Below are positions 11,701 to 26,700 of a stretch of 64,000 nucleotides of DNA, piece after piece. Origin of the DNA: Sipunculus nudus (lineage: Eukaryota > Annelida > Sipuncula > Golfingiida > Sipunculidae); the NCBI GenBank assembly GCA_026874595.1, contig CM049307.1:72520643-72584642 (forward strand), read 5' to 3'. The translations under genes and the position numbers were made by a program. The notes beneath the pieces were generated by a model that had not been told where the DNA came from, did not search any database, and worked only from the letters and a program-made list of their open reading frames with translations. The number at the start of each line of letters is the position of its first letter. The stretch's first letter is position 1.

Positions 11701-14700
11701 AAAGTGGGTTCATGTAAACAGTACTAACGATTTTTTTTTTTTACATTTTAAGTGGAACTTAATCCAAATATATTTTTAAAGCTGATCACTGCAGTGCAAA
11801 CCTTAAAAGTTCATATTACATGTACACTAAATTTCTGTTTTGAAAGCTTGTGAGTTCATTATTCAATGTCCATTCAGATGCTTCGATGGTATCTTTTCTG
11901 TGGATATGTGTATGGAATGAAAATTAATATTAATCACACCTTTTTGCTGATTTAAAATCCCACTTCATACACACTCTTCTTGTTTCATTACTTTGAGGAA
12001 TTTGTCAATGGTTTATTCTGATAAAAACTGTCCATAAGAGGACAATAAGGATGCTGATAACGTCATTTTCATGTAACATCATGTACCTATATCAAAGCAG
12101 TACATGTCCATTAAACATTGGATGTTTGCTGGAACCTACCATTAGTGAGATTAATGGATTTTTTTCTACCATGTGGGATTGTTTTCTCCTGCCTTGATAT
12201 CAAAGGATACCTGTCTTTGATGATACTGTGTTCCTGTATGTAAAGTTAAACATACTCAGATAATCTCTGGTTCTGCTGGAAGCAGGATTTCATGGATGAT
12301 TTATGATAAACTAACATGTTTTAGTATACTTATTAAGTAATTACCTAGAGCTTGCAGCTGCCTTTCCATTGTTTGCTGCACACATCTTACTGAAAAATAA
12401 CTTCACCTTTCCTGGTGGTTACTGGTTTGGCTTATATCTTCTACACATTCAAGCCTACACAGTTCTACTCACAGCACTGGTTAAGAGTGTCAGTGATTGA
12501 GGCCTTATTGTCATCCTTGGTTAATGAAGAGACTCTTTAATGTAGGTATTATAAATACAAACATTCATGTGTTATAATTAATTAATTAGGAAAATTAATT
12601 AAAGGAATAAATTAATTATAGTCCCAGCCATGGTTTGGTCTACTGTGTGAACTGTAGACAAACAATTGAAAAACAACCCCCCCCCCCCCCACACCCACCA
12701 ATATAAGTAAATATGCTATACTATAAGTAATAAATCGTAAAACAAATGTTTCACTAAGCACCCACAATTAAATAGTATTTCTTATGGTAAATAGTAGCAG
12801 CATAAATCATACCTCAGGAAAATAAGAGGTAATTACAGTTTATATGTTACATGTTAATGCGTAAAATAAAAAAAATGTCACAAGATGTTGCTTTTAAAAA
12901 TGTCGAATAGTTAGCCTCCAAAAAATAAAAGGTATGGTTCTCAGGCACCGCCCGCCCGCCCGCATCACTTCTAAACTCCTGCATCAAATATGTTTATTTT
13001 GATTTTCACCTTTCAAGAAGATAAAATAATACAATTTTGATACATTTTCCTTTGTCATGTAGTGTTTTTACATACAAAAAAAGGAAATAAAGAAACCTGC
13101 CCGCCCGCACTGATTTCTCAAAAAAAAGTGCCTGAGAACCATACCCTTTTTTGGCTCTACAGGTTAACAGTATTAGACATTTGATTTATGTTTATGACAG
13201 ACATCAACAAGTGTTCATTGGAAAGCTTGATCTGGATTATGTGATGGCTCTGATAAGAGCCGTTTTGCTCAGAGAGCCGTTGTGATCAGGTAGGGACTTC
13301 TGTCAGAGTCTACCTGAGGTAGGCCATCTGTGTATCATCATCAGCCTCCAGCTCACGTATGTGAAGCTCAAGCTGGTCAAGCTCATCAGCATAACGACAG
13401 GTGTAGTCATACAGCACAGTGCGGAACCCCTCCACACTGGCAATCTGGAGTCTCAGGCGGTACCGATGTGTCCTTGACCTGTCCTTGAGGGCTCTGTTGT
13501 ACCGCATCATGATGGCACTGAGGGTGTTGTTGACATGCACTAGTTGCTTACAGGAGAACTTGAACACTTTGTTCATGGCCTCAAACCGCTCTCTGAGCTC
13601 CTCTACATCAAAAGATAATTCAGCAGACATGTTGATAATTTGATGATGTTGAATAGAGTAACTCTAACACAGGGAGAGAAGTGATCACCTCAAGACTCAG
13701 GTGAGAACTACTCAGCTTGACTCAGTGAGTAGTATTTATAATAAAGTGGTGAGTAGGCTCACTGAGCACTACTGTCAGTGATTGTTCAGTGTCAGATCTC
13801 ACATGTAACATATAGGGCTTAGATGACAGGGGGTTGTTTGCCTGAGTCATGTGTCATCCTGTGGCTGAGCAGGGCCAGGTAGTATATGCTCAGTTAGGTC
13901 ACACATGGCCGAGCAGGGCTAGCTTGACTGAAAGCTGAGTAACTGCTCAGATGTGTCACACATGGGTGAAAAGTCCCTGTTACACCAGATTCTGAAATGT
14001 GTTGTTTATTCAGTGATCAATTAACTTTGCTTGTCATATTAAAAATAACAATAACTTTTAAGACTTATTTGAAACTTTATAGTATCTGAGAAAATTTGAT
14101 TCCTCTGTATGTATGTATGTATATTTAATCTGTAAATTCTTGTTTTTACAGAACCCATGTAATGATGTACGCCATCTAGCAATCTGGCCAGGAAACAAGT
14201 CATGCAGTCAGCTCCCACATTTCCTGGTTATTGGGCCACAGAAAACAGGTAAATATGCTTTACTGTAGGTGATATATATCAGATAACAGGTAAATATCCC
14301 AACTATACGGTAGGTAATAAATCAGATAACAGGTAAATATACTAACTATACTGTAGGTAATATATCAGATAATAGGTAAATATACTAACTATACTGTAGG
14401 TTATATATCAGACAACAGGTAAATATGCTACACTGAAGGTAGTTTATCAGAAAACAGGTAAATATGCTATACTGTAGGTGATATAGCAGAAAACAGGTAA
14501 ATATGCTTTACTATAAGTAATAAATTAAAAATTCCAGGTAAATATGCTATACTTTAAGTAATAAATTAAAAAATCTTGGTAAATATGCTACACAGTAATT
14601 AATATATCAGAAGCAGTGCTAGTTCTTAAATGACCCACATAATTGTATCCGCCAAAACGAAGCTTTTGCCTGGGTTCCGCCGCCGAGTTTGTTTCCGGAA

Positions 14701-17700
14701 AACTCCTCTGAGACTACTGGACTGATTTTTCCGAAACTTACACCAATTATCAGGTCACATGTGAACTGGTGCCTAACTAATTGGCGTTGACCTCTGACCT
14801 TTCCTCTCTGCCCAGCGTCCATTTGTGCATCTGTTTCCACACATAAACCCACATATCTCAGGAACCATTTGACCGATCAGGAAAAAAATTTGTACAAATG
14901 TAGCCCTTGGATAGCTTTATAAAATACACAAAAAATGGTGGCGCCACCTGCACACATGTTTGCACAGTGTCCATCTGTTCGTCTGCCTTGGGTTAAATTC
15001 ACTCATATCTCTGCAGTGGTTTGACTAATTCACCTGAAATTCGGCATGCGTATACATCCTGGATATCTTTTTCTTGATTTTATGACAGGTGGCACCACCT
15101 ACATTCACATTTACGCTGCAGACATCCAAGCTCATATCTCAGGAACCGTTTGACTTATTGGGCCAAAATTTGCATGTGTAAAGATCTCACATAACCCTTT
15201 GTCATACACAAAACTGGAGGGGCCATCTGCAACCATTTTTGCACAGCGTCCGTCTGTTTGTCTGCAATGGGCTAAAATCACTCATACACATATACATTTA
15301 TCTGCCTTAAATTTTGCATATGTATTCAACTTGGACAGCTTTCTGGATTTTGTGGTAGGTGGCGCAACCTACATTCACATTTCAGCTCCAGACATCCATG
15401 CTAATATGCAACAACTTACTCTATTTCCCCTTGCCACTCAATCCATGCCTCACTTCACCCGTTCCACTCTGATTTTGGCGGATACAGGTAGGCGCTTGTA
15501 GACTACCTGTATTCTAGCTAACCATTTAATTTTGCAGTGAAAATATATTATGGTAGTAACACTTTAAAAAATTATGGACATTTGCTTAGCTTTCAGAGCA
15601 GAATTTTCATTGAAAATCAAATGTTTTTTACACCCAAATGCAGATGCTTACAAAAGTACAAGTTACTTGATTGATAGCAGTGTAGCATTTAATTACAAAC
15701 AGAACATTCAGATGTAAAATGCATTCAAGACCCATAAGTGAATGAACACAATCCCGTTTATGTTGATCTACCCCTGACCCCTGTGTGTGTCCTGAATACA
15801 TGCCCCTCTCTTCTGTTGAACTGAGCCTGTGACCTGCTGTTGTCTTGACTGTTACAGGGACCACAGCACTGTACAGCTTCCTGGCCATGCATCCTTTAAT
15901 CAGGAGTAACTATAACAGTCCTACCACATTTGAAGAAATCCAGTTCTTTAATGGCAGGAATTATCTGAAGGGACTGGATTGGTGAGTGTCAATACTGTGT
16001 ACTCCATGTCATCTCTGCAACATTCTTTATTACTACAGCAGTGTTTTGAGATAAACTGATTCAGGATGATAATTGTAATTATTCAGTAATTCTCATGATG
16101 ACCGTGGTCACTTTATAAATTTAAATATATTTGTCAATCTGTTGTTTTTAAGTAGTGTTATATGTGACACCTAATACATAGTGATAAATTTATATTATCT
16201 ACATAATATATAATAATATAGTATTGAACAGGTATACTATGCACAGAATGTATACAAAATAAGATCATATTTTCATGTCCATGTTGCATACATAATGTAC
16301 ATAATAAGATAATATTTAACATATTTGTATTGTACACTTACTGTATAGTGTTCAATATATTGCTTTCCTTTGACAGGTACATGCAGTTTTTTCCAAACAC
16401 TCCATATAGCCAAAACAGTAGTCAGCTGATGTTATTTGAGAAGAGTGCTAACTATTTTGATTCTGAATATGCTCCCCAGAGGGCGCATGCATTGCTTCCC
16501 AAAGCTAAGCTGGTGTGTATACTCATCAACCCTGCTAAGAGGGCCTACTCCTGGTATCAGGTGAGGACATCATAGACCTGACATAACACACTTAACATCA
16601 CATACATGACACTAGAAAGTGCTGACAGAACACATGTATACCTCTGCAAGCATTTATCCTGACTAAGAGAAAAATGCATCATGGTCCACCAACTATGGTA
16701 ATACAGTGAAACACCACTGCAGCAGACAGTCAAGGGACCTGACATTTTTTAGCTCAGCTGACTATAAGTCATCTGAACTATAGTCGTGGTCCATTGTCCG
16801 TCGTCCGTCGGTCTGTCGTCCGTCCGTCCGTAGATGTGGCACGTTTTGAAACCGTAAGACCTAGGAATCCAAATTCGGCAAAATGTTAGATGTCCCCAAG
16901 ATCTCCTACCAAGCCGAAAACTGGGTCTTTGCGACTTCGTTCCTTTGAGAAATTAAGGAAAAACCTCAATTTTTATGCCCCCGCCACAAAGTGGCCGGGG
17001 CATATAGTTTTACCCATGTCCGTCATTCCGTCATTCCGAAATGAAACAGTTGTACGGACTTTTTTTCGCAATGCCTGCAGATATTGGCCTGATTATTGGT
17101 GTGTGAGCAGATATAGACCAGTTACAGATCGAGTTCGCATTTCGTCCTGGTTGACCTACTTTTGACGGTTTTACGGCTCCTGAACATAGAAAATTTCATG
17201 AAAAATATGAAATTTCATGACAAATACACATGTACGTTTTTTTTTTTCTCAGTGCCTGCAGATATTGGCCTGATTTTTGGTGTGTGGACAGATATAGACC
17301 AGTTACAGATCGAGTTCACGTTTCGTCCTGGTTGACCTACTTTTGACCGTTTTACGGCTCCTAAACTTAGAAATTTTCATGAAAAATAGAAATATTCATG
17401 ACAGATACACATGTACGGACTTTTTTTCGCAGTGCCTGCAGATATTGGCCTAATTTTTGGTGTGTGGGCAGATATAGACCAGTTACAGATCGAGTTCGCG
17501 TTTCGTCCTGGTTGACTTACTTTTGACCGTTTTACGGCTCCTGAACATAGAAAATTTCATGAAAAATATGAAATTTCATGACAAATACACATGTACAGAC
17601 GTTTTTTCGCAATGCCTGCAGATATTGGCCTGAATTTTGGTGTGTCGGCAGATATTGACCAGTTACAGATGGAGTTCACGTTTTGTCCCAGTTGACCTAT

Positions 17701-20700
17701 TTTTGACCGTTTGACGGTGCTCTAACATAGAAAATTTCATAAAAAAGGTGCACATGTATGGACTTTTTTTCGCAGTGCCTGCACATATGGGCCTGATTTT
17801 TGGTGTGTAGGCAGATAATGACCAGTTACAGATCGAGTTCTTGTTTTGTCTCAGTTGACCTACTTTTGACCATTTGACTGCTCCTGAACATAGAAAGTTT
17901 CATGAAAAATATAAATTTTCATAACAAATGCATATGTACTGACTTTTTTCCTCAATGCCTGCAGATACCACCGTGATTTTTTTTGTGTGGGCAGATAATG
18001 ACAGTTACAGATCGAGTTTGCGTTTCATCCTGGTTGACCTACTTTTGATTGTTTTACGGATCCTAAACATAGAAAATTTCATGAAAGACAGAAATTTTTA
18101 TGGAAAATGCACATGTATGGACTTTTTTTCACAATGCCTGCATATACTGGCATGATTTTTGGTGTGTTGCTTGATAATGACCCGTTACAAATCAAGTTTG
18201 CATTTTGCCCTTGTTGACCTACTTTTGACCATACGACACCTCCTGAACTTAAATATTTTCCAAATTTTACAAATGTTTCTAATTTGCCCAAGGCGGGGGC
18301 ATTCGTGTCGTTCCGACACATCTAGTTTATTAAAAACCTATTTTCACACTTCAGGACTACCTAATATCAAAATCACTCATCTGTTTTTCCTCATATTTAT
18401 CATAAATATTCCTCTATATAGTTCCTATGTACATGCCAGAAATTAGGTCTGTATTATATAATTTAAAAAAGTTATGGGCCCAAACATAATGCATTCAGTA
18501 AGAAATCAGGAAAGATATTTGAACACTTAACACAAAACAGGTTAAAGCTATTGACTTTTTTTCCAGTAATATAACTTTAATTAATCAAAATTAAATTGGA
18601 TACCCAAAATTAGATCAAAATCTTTTAAATTTTTAAAAATATTAACAAAAATAAAAAATTGTTACCTTAAATTTTGCCCAATTTTGACCATGGCACGTTT
18701 TTTTCCTGTAAGTACTGTTGATCTAATTTTCAAAGCATGTACAAAAAGGGATTTAATCTGTTAAAATCTGAAATTTGAAAATATAAGCTGCAAAATTAGG
18801 CTAGTTATTGAATTTTTTTGGAGGCTCTTGTTGTATTCCCTCACATAGTCAAGCAGTCCACTGTGGTCACTGTTGGTCATTCAGTGCAGCTCTGTATGCT
18901 CCCAAGGTTGTTGGCATAATGTTAGATGTCCCCAAGATCTCCTACCAAGCCAAAAACTAGGTCTTTGAGACTTTGTTCCTTTGAGAAATTAAGGAAAAAC
19001 CTCAATTTTTTATTAAAAACCTATTTTCACATTTCAGGACAGCCTAACTACGAAACCACTCACCTGTTTTTCCTCATATAACCATAAATATTCCTCTATA
19101 TAGTTCCTATGTACATGCCAGAAATTAGGTCTGTATTATATGATTTAAAAAAAAGTTATGGGCTCAAACATAATGCATTTTGTAAAAAATCAGGAAAGAT
19201 ATTTGATCACTTAACACAAAACATTTTAAAGCTATGGACTTTTTTCCAGTAATATATCTTTTATGAATCAAAATTAAATTGTATACCCAAAATTAGATCA
19301 AAATCTGTTAAATTTTCAAAAATATTAGCAAAAATAAAAAAATTGGTACCTTAAATTTTGCCTAAATTTGACCATGGCACGTTTTTTTCTTATAAGTACA
19401 TTTGATTTAATTTTCACAGCCAGTTTACATATGGATATGATCTGATGAATTTTGAATTTGAAAGTATAAGCTTATAAAATAGTCTAGCTATTGAAGTTTT
19501 TTAGAAGACTTAATGTATTTGTATTTTCTAGCATCATGACCCTACTTTTGTTTACCTGGTAATCCAAAAATTTGCATAATGTTAGATGTAATAGTAAATA
19601 TTCATATTCTTCCATACATTTCCTATGTACATACCAAAATTTATGTCAGTACTGCATAATTTGTTGAAGTTATAGGCCCAAACATAATGCACTTTGTAAA
19701 AAATCAGGATATATATTTACTCACATAACATAAGAATGGCTGAGACTTTTTATCAGGAATATAACATCATTTAATCAAGATTCAATTGTATACGGAAAAT
19801 TAGATCTGAAATTTGCAATTTTTTTTAAGTTATTAGCATTAATATAAAATCAGTACCTTAAATTTTGCCCAACTTTGGCCATGGCACAATTTTTTCCTGT
19901 AAGTACTGTGGATGTTATTTTCACAGCATGTAAACATAAGGAATAAATCTGTTAAAATCACAAATATGAAAAATAAAAGCTGCAAAATTAGGCTAGTTAT
20001 TGAATTTGTTTGGAGGTTCTTGTTGTATTCCCTTACATTGTCAAGCAGTCCACTGAGGTCACTCTAGGTCATTCAGTGCAACTCTCTATGCTCCCCAGGC
20101 TGTTATGTAATCCCATCACTCTGGCAAGCCCTCTCTCTTGTTGAGCTTGATCAGGCTGCCAGCATAAATACCACAGAGAGCCTTTCTCTCTTCCCCCCCC
20201 CCGCCCCCCCCCCCCCCCCCCCCAGCCCATTCTGTTGACACAGAGACCCCTCACTGAACCCACCACTTCGATACACAGGACTAATATACAAGACAAAGCT
20301 GATAATTTTTATGTTAAAAAATTCTTTTTGTTGAGACTTGGACAATTTTGATTTTTTTTTTAAAGAAAAAAATGTTCAGGAATTTAATCCTAATATTCAT
20401 ATATTGTAAAATATTAGGACCTAATGAAAGTGCTAACTGACAAGATTTAAGAAGATATAAATACTTTGTAGCATTTCGTTCATATCTCTTAAAGTTGGTG
20501 GGGCCTAGTTATCTAGTTTTTATAATTAGAAATATTGGTCAAACTTTGTGGGATTAATTTTTAACTCATATGGCCATATATTTAACTTTTAAAAAATTAA
20601 TTACCTTCACACATTATTTGTTTATGAAATGGAACTTTTATATGACACTTACCGTAAGCCCATTTTTTTCCCTTGGTGCATCACTAAATGGTTTCAGGCC

Positions 20701-23700
20701 AAAGGTTTCATTTATTACACAGCCCTATGCTTTAGCTCATGTCCATTATTCTATAATTTACAGAGTTTCATTTAAGCTTGGCCATTTTCTCTTAGCTTTT
20801 CAAATGGTAATATACATGGAAAAACCATAAGAAACAAAAATATTTTGCAGTTACTAATATTTTCCAAAATTCAGCTGAGCGACGTGACCCATAGGTCCCT
20901 TGTTTCTGTTATTGCGGTGTGTCCGCCCCAGAGGGTTCAGCCTTGGCAGTCCTATTGAGGCCAGAATTCCGTGTTTTCAGGGAGGGACATAAACATCCAT
21001 GAAGAACTGCATTTATTTTTATTTATGAGGCTGTTACTTGACTTATTGGGGCATGTATATCATTGGTTGATGGAGAATATAATTTCAAAAATTGACTGAG
21101 AGTGGCAGGACTTACTTTGCAGATACGCCATTTGTTGTTCCAGGCATTACAAATATGTCCATCAGAATCCTTAATTAATCAGACTTTTTGTAATCTTGAA
21201 AGAATCATTGATTAACTAAAGCCATTTCTAATATCGCTTTCAATTCTGAATCTTGGTTTGTTATGGTTATTTGCAATAACAAAATAAATAAAGACAAATT
21301 AAAGGTGTATTCTACATCCCTAGTGATTGCCCAATGTGACTTGTATCCATAGGGCAATCTGGCATGAAATCATGATTTGTGACCATTCATATGTGTTTCA
21401 CCTGATAAATAGTTAATCATCCTCAGTCCTGGCCCAGATAGAAAATAATATGGCCCAAAATCATGATGACTATTCCACTTCAGCTAAATCCAAGCATAAT
21501 TGAAAATCGGAAAGAGCTGTCTTGTTTCGGTAACAAACTTCAAAGTAAATGGAGTGAAAACATCTTTTATTTGGTTTTGCTAGCTACCTGGCTATAAAGT
21601 GAAAACAGCTTTAAGTGGTGAGAAACTTAATAAACACAACATGCACAACAGAAATAACGGTATCTGTTAGCAGGGGTGATTTTAGCTGTTCAGTGGACGA
21701 AAAGTTTCTGTTGCTCCTGAATAGTGGGGTTTCCACCAAAGAGGGGTTCTTTAAGAAGTAAAAAGGTTTGGTCACACTGTAGACTGTCCGTTCCATGGGT
21801 TGTCTGCCCAATAGGGTTGTCCTCAGCTCTGAAAGCCAGACCAAATGCACTCAGGTGAGGTCACATATGCGTATTGTGCTATGGAAATTTTCACCCCATT
21901 CTGAAATTTAAAAATTAAGATTTCCCCTATTATTAGTGAATGATGGTAGCCTCAACAGTCGAAAGGAATCTTTAAAACAAAAATATATTAAGGCCATTCA
22001 GATTACCTCCGAAAGTTAATGAATTGTTCCCTTTATGTTACCTTAACCTTCCAGAAATATCTTTGATTAATCTTTAATTAATGACTAGACAGTTTAATTA
22101 CCTGTACCTATTCACACCTGGGAAATTTTTTTTCCAGCATCAGAAAGCCCACAGAGGTCGAGTAGCTCTGCAGTATAATTTCACAGAGGTCATCATGGCC
22201 AACGATACGTCACAGCGACCTTTACGCGAGCTACGCAACAGGTGCCTTAATCCCGGCCTGTATGCTCAACATATATCTTCATGGTTAGACTACTACTCAC
22301 CAGAACAGGTATGTTTTAAAATCCCCCAGTGATAATACTAGGATATAAATGAGCTCTTACAGGTCCTCTGGCTGTTCATATACATATTGTAAAGGAACAC
22401 TTACAATGAGACCAGGCACCTTGTGAGAGCCAGAAACTGTTAATATTGTTTTTAGGTATGATTCTAGCAGGTTTCCTCAATTATACCTGATGATGCATTT
22501 TTTTTGGGAGATGGGGTTCTGCTGTTAAAAAAAAAGTTCTTGTAATTATTTTAAATGAAAATTTGTCTTGCTCTGATTTTTAATTATTGTAAAAAAATTA
22601 ACATGCAAGTTGTTAGGTTACTGCCACTTGACTTTTTGAACTATGTGTGTGTAAACCACATCAGAATGTGTTCCTATAGTAACAGATGAATCCTGTTATT
22701 GTGTCTCCCCTCCCATTGGGGGGGACTTACAGAGTTTGGTCTGTGGTTTGTTGGTGGTGTCATTGTGGTCTGTGTCATTTCTTCTGAACATGATAACTTA
22801 TGAACAACTCAACATTGTTTCATGAAACTCTAAATTTAGATTATTTCTACCAATATCTGGGACATATTGGAAAACTGGTGACCTTGACCTTGATCTTCAA
22901 GGTCAAATCAGCTAGAATAGAAATTATTTGTGAAAGCTATAACTTTTGAACCACTTGGTTTATTTTCATGAAATTTTAAATTTAGACTGGTTCTACCAAT
23001 ATCTCGTAAGAGTTTGAAAACTAGTGACCTTGACCTTCATCATCAAGGTCAAATAGGCTTAAATACAAATTTGTTGTGAACCACATAACTTTTAAAGTGT
23101 AGCATATTTTTACTTCAAATTTGAAACGCCAATTGTTTCAACTGTTTTCTTTGATGAGTTAAAAATATGATGACCTTGACCTAGATCTTAAAGGTCAGAT
23201 TAGCTAGAATAGAAATTATTAGTGAACCCCATGACTTCTGAGGAACCACATATTTTTCCTCAAATTTAAACCACTAATTGTTTAACCAAGTTATTTGACT
23301 TGTTTGAAAACTGTGACCTTGACCTGGATCTTCAAAGTCAAATCAGCCAGAGTAGAAATTATTTGCGAACCCCATGACTTTTGAAAACCACATTATTTTC
23401 CTCAAATTTGAACCACTAATTCTTTCAACCAAATTCTTTGATTTGTTTGAAAACTTGTGACCTTGACCTTGATTTTTAAGGTCAAATCAGCTAGAATAGA
23501 AATTATTGTATCCGCCAAAACGAAGTTCCGCCAAAAATCAATTGGGTTAAAATTGGGTTAAAATCACTCATATCTCTGCAGTGGTTTGACTAATTCACCT
23601 AAAATTCGGCATGTGTATACATCCTAGATAGCTTTCTGGATTTTATGGCAGGTGGCGCCACCTACATTCACGTTAATGCTGCAGACATCCAAGCTCATAT

Positions 23701-26700
23701 CTCGGGAACTGTTTGACTGATCAGGAAAATTTTTTTACACAAATGTAGCCCTTGGATAGCTTTATAACATACACAAAAAAATGGTGGCGCCACCTGCAGG
23801 CATTTTTGCACAGTGTCCATCTGTTTGTCTGTCTTAGGTTAAAATCACTCATATCCCTGCAGTGGTTTGACTGATTCACCTGAAATTCGGCATGCATATA
23901 CATCCTAGATAGCTTTCTTGATTTTATGACAGGTGGCGCCACCTGTCTTCACAGTCACGCTGCAGACTTCCAAGCTCATATCTCTTGCCATTCGACCAAT
24001 TAGGAAAAAAAATTTACACAAATGTAGCCCTTGGATAGCTTTATAACATACACAAAAATAGTGGCGCCACCTGCAGCCATTTTTGCACAGCGTCCATCTG
24101 TTTGTCTGTCTTAGGTTAAAATCACTCATATCTCTGCAGTGGTTTGACTTTTCCACATGAAATTTTGCATGTGTATACATCTTGGATAGTTTCTCCCCCA
24201 AATAACATGTTGCGCCACCTACAGTCATGTTTATGTGGCAGAGATTCATTCTAATATGTAACACATGTAACTCTATTTCCTCTTGCCACTCAATCCATGC
24301 CTCATTTCACCCGTCCTTCTCTGATTTTGGCGGATACATGTAGTCGCTTGTCGACTACCCGTATTCTAGTTTGTTAAGGCTATAACTTTTGAACCACTCA
24401 TTATATTTTCATGAAATTCAACTTGTGAAATGTTTATACCAAAATCTTGGGAAGTGTTAAAACAATTAGTGACATTTATCTTTAAATCAACTAGAATAAA
24501 ACTTATTCACCAATGTTGTGACTTTGTAAGTAGTGTGTATTTTTGCCCCCTCAAATTTGGGGATGGGGGCCCCATAGGGAGGGGAGACATATCTCTCTGT
24601 TTTTGCATTGCAAAAACAACCTCATTCTAGTTAATTGTATCCCCAGACAAAGTCGGGGGGATACTATGTTTTCATACCGGTCCCGCTGCCGCCGCCGCAT
24701 ATAATTCTTGTTGGCGCGATAACCCAAAATATATTTCACGGAACTTTACCAAACTTGGTATATGTATAGATATGGGTAAGAGGACGACACCTTTTTTAAA
24801 ATGAGGTCATGACCTTTACTAGGAGAGTGTCCTTGACCTTGAATAGGTCCAGTTTTGAGGAAAATCACACAAATTCTTTAATATCTCAAGAAATCTTGAA
24901 TGGATTTATCCCAAAATCAACTTGATGGAAGATCATGGATAGGGTTGTCATGTTCCAGAAACTGGTGGCTCCACTTATTATTCTTTACTTGTTTTCGTGC
25001 CTTTTAATACCCCCAAAATTGCCACCTTACAGCACTGTGAGCATTATAAGTCAAAAACTAATGGACAGATTTCTTTTATATTATGCATATACATAGATAT
25101 GGGTTATGGGATGATCATCAAACTTTCATCCTAGGTCTTCCATCTTGAATATATAGCTCACTTGCCAATAGTAGATGATCCATATAAATTTTGGGGTCAC
25201 AGGGTCAAAGGTCAAGGCCACTGGAGCTATCTGTCCAAAAATTAGTTTCTAGATGATAATTCCTGCTTTTATTGATGTATGGATTTCAAACTTGACTTAT
25301 ATATGTCCCATTGAAAAAGCAAGACTCCAATTGATTTTGGGGTCATGAGGTCAAAGGTCAAGGTCACAGGACACATCTTTAAAAAAAATTGTGGATGCAT
25401 TTTCAGCCAAACATTTCATCTCAGATCTTTCATCTTGCACATTTAGTTCACCTTCCAAGAGAGGAAGAATCCTATCAATTTTGAGGTCACAAGGTCAGAG
25501 GTGAAGGTCACAGGAGCCATCTGTCCAAAAATTAGTTTCTGGATAATTCCTTCTTTTATTGATGTATGGATTTCAAACTTGACTTGTATTTGACCCATTG
25601 GAAAAGCAAGACCCGAATTGATTTTGGGGTCATGAGGTCAAAGGTCAAGGTCACAGGAAACCTCTTTATAAAGATTGTGGATGCATTTTCAGCCAAACAA
25701 CTCATCTCAGATCTTTCATCTTGCACATATAGTTAACCTGCCAAGAGAGGAAGACCCCTATCAATTTTGAGGTCACAAGGTCAAAGGTGAAGGTCACAGG
25801 AGCCATCTGTCCAAAAATTAGTTTCTAGATGATAATTCCTGCTTTTATTGATGTATGGATTTCAAACTTGACTTGTATATGTCCAAATTGATTTTGGGGT
25901 CATGGGGTCAAAGGTCAAGTTCACAGGATACATCTTTAAAAAGATGTGGATGCATTTTCAGCCAAACATTTTTACCTCAGATCTTTCATCTTGCACATAT
26001 AGTTCACCTGCCAAGAGAGGAAGAACCCTATCAATTTTGAGGTCACAAGGTCACAAGGTCAAAGGTGATGGTCACAGGAGCCATCTGTCCAAAAATTAGT
26101 TTCTGGATGATAATTCCTTCTTTTATTGATGTAATGATTTCAAACTTGACTTGTATTTGACCCATTGGAAAGCAAGACCAAAATTAATTTTGGGGTCATG
26201 AGGTCAAAGGTCATGGGTCAAGGTCACAGGACACATCTTTAAAAAGATGTGAATGCATTTTCAGCCAAACATTTCATCTCAGATCTTTCATCTTGCACAT
26301 ATAGTTCTCCTGCCAAGAGAGGAAGAACACTATCAATTTTGAGGTCACAAGGTCAAAGGTGAAGGTCACAGGAGCCATCTGTCCAAAAATTAGTTTCTTG
26401 GTGATAATTCCTGCTTTATTGATGTATAGATTTCAAATTTGACTTGCATATGTCCCATTGGAAAAGCAAGACCCGAATCGATTTTGGGATCATGAGGTCA
26501 AAGGTCAAGGTCACAGGACACATCTTTAAAAAGATCAAGGTCACAGGACCAACATCTTCAACAAGATTGTGGATTGTTAGATGGAAGAAACAATAAATAT
26601 GCCAAGTGTCAGTATATGCTGCTAAAAATGGGGGTCTATTCTTAAAGGGGGAAGGGGGCCTACTATGTCTGGGGATACTCTGGTACCTGCGGTGCAAAGA

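Larger units (their letters stand above)
16745..20902 (+). mobile_element. Helitron-like family B, long copy with a nested element
   Basis: 5' TTTTTTAGCTCAGCTGAC with the hairpin partner near 16780; 3' subterminal inverted AGCTGAGC, then a GACCCATAGGTC hairpin and CCTTGT near 20902. The body contains family C (16973-18325) and an internal duplication of about 1.19 kb: the block gctgcaaaattaggctag recurs at 18787 and 19979. No Rep/helicase coding is seen, so it is non-autonomous. Confidence 0.6.

Noticed and set aside
13419-13643. Plus-strand frame opposite small gene 1
   Set aside because: Shadow of the conserved minus-strand protein; the paralogue supports the minus frame.
20069-20345. Glycine-rich minus-strand frames
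   Set aside because: Created by a C/G homopolymer run.
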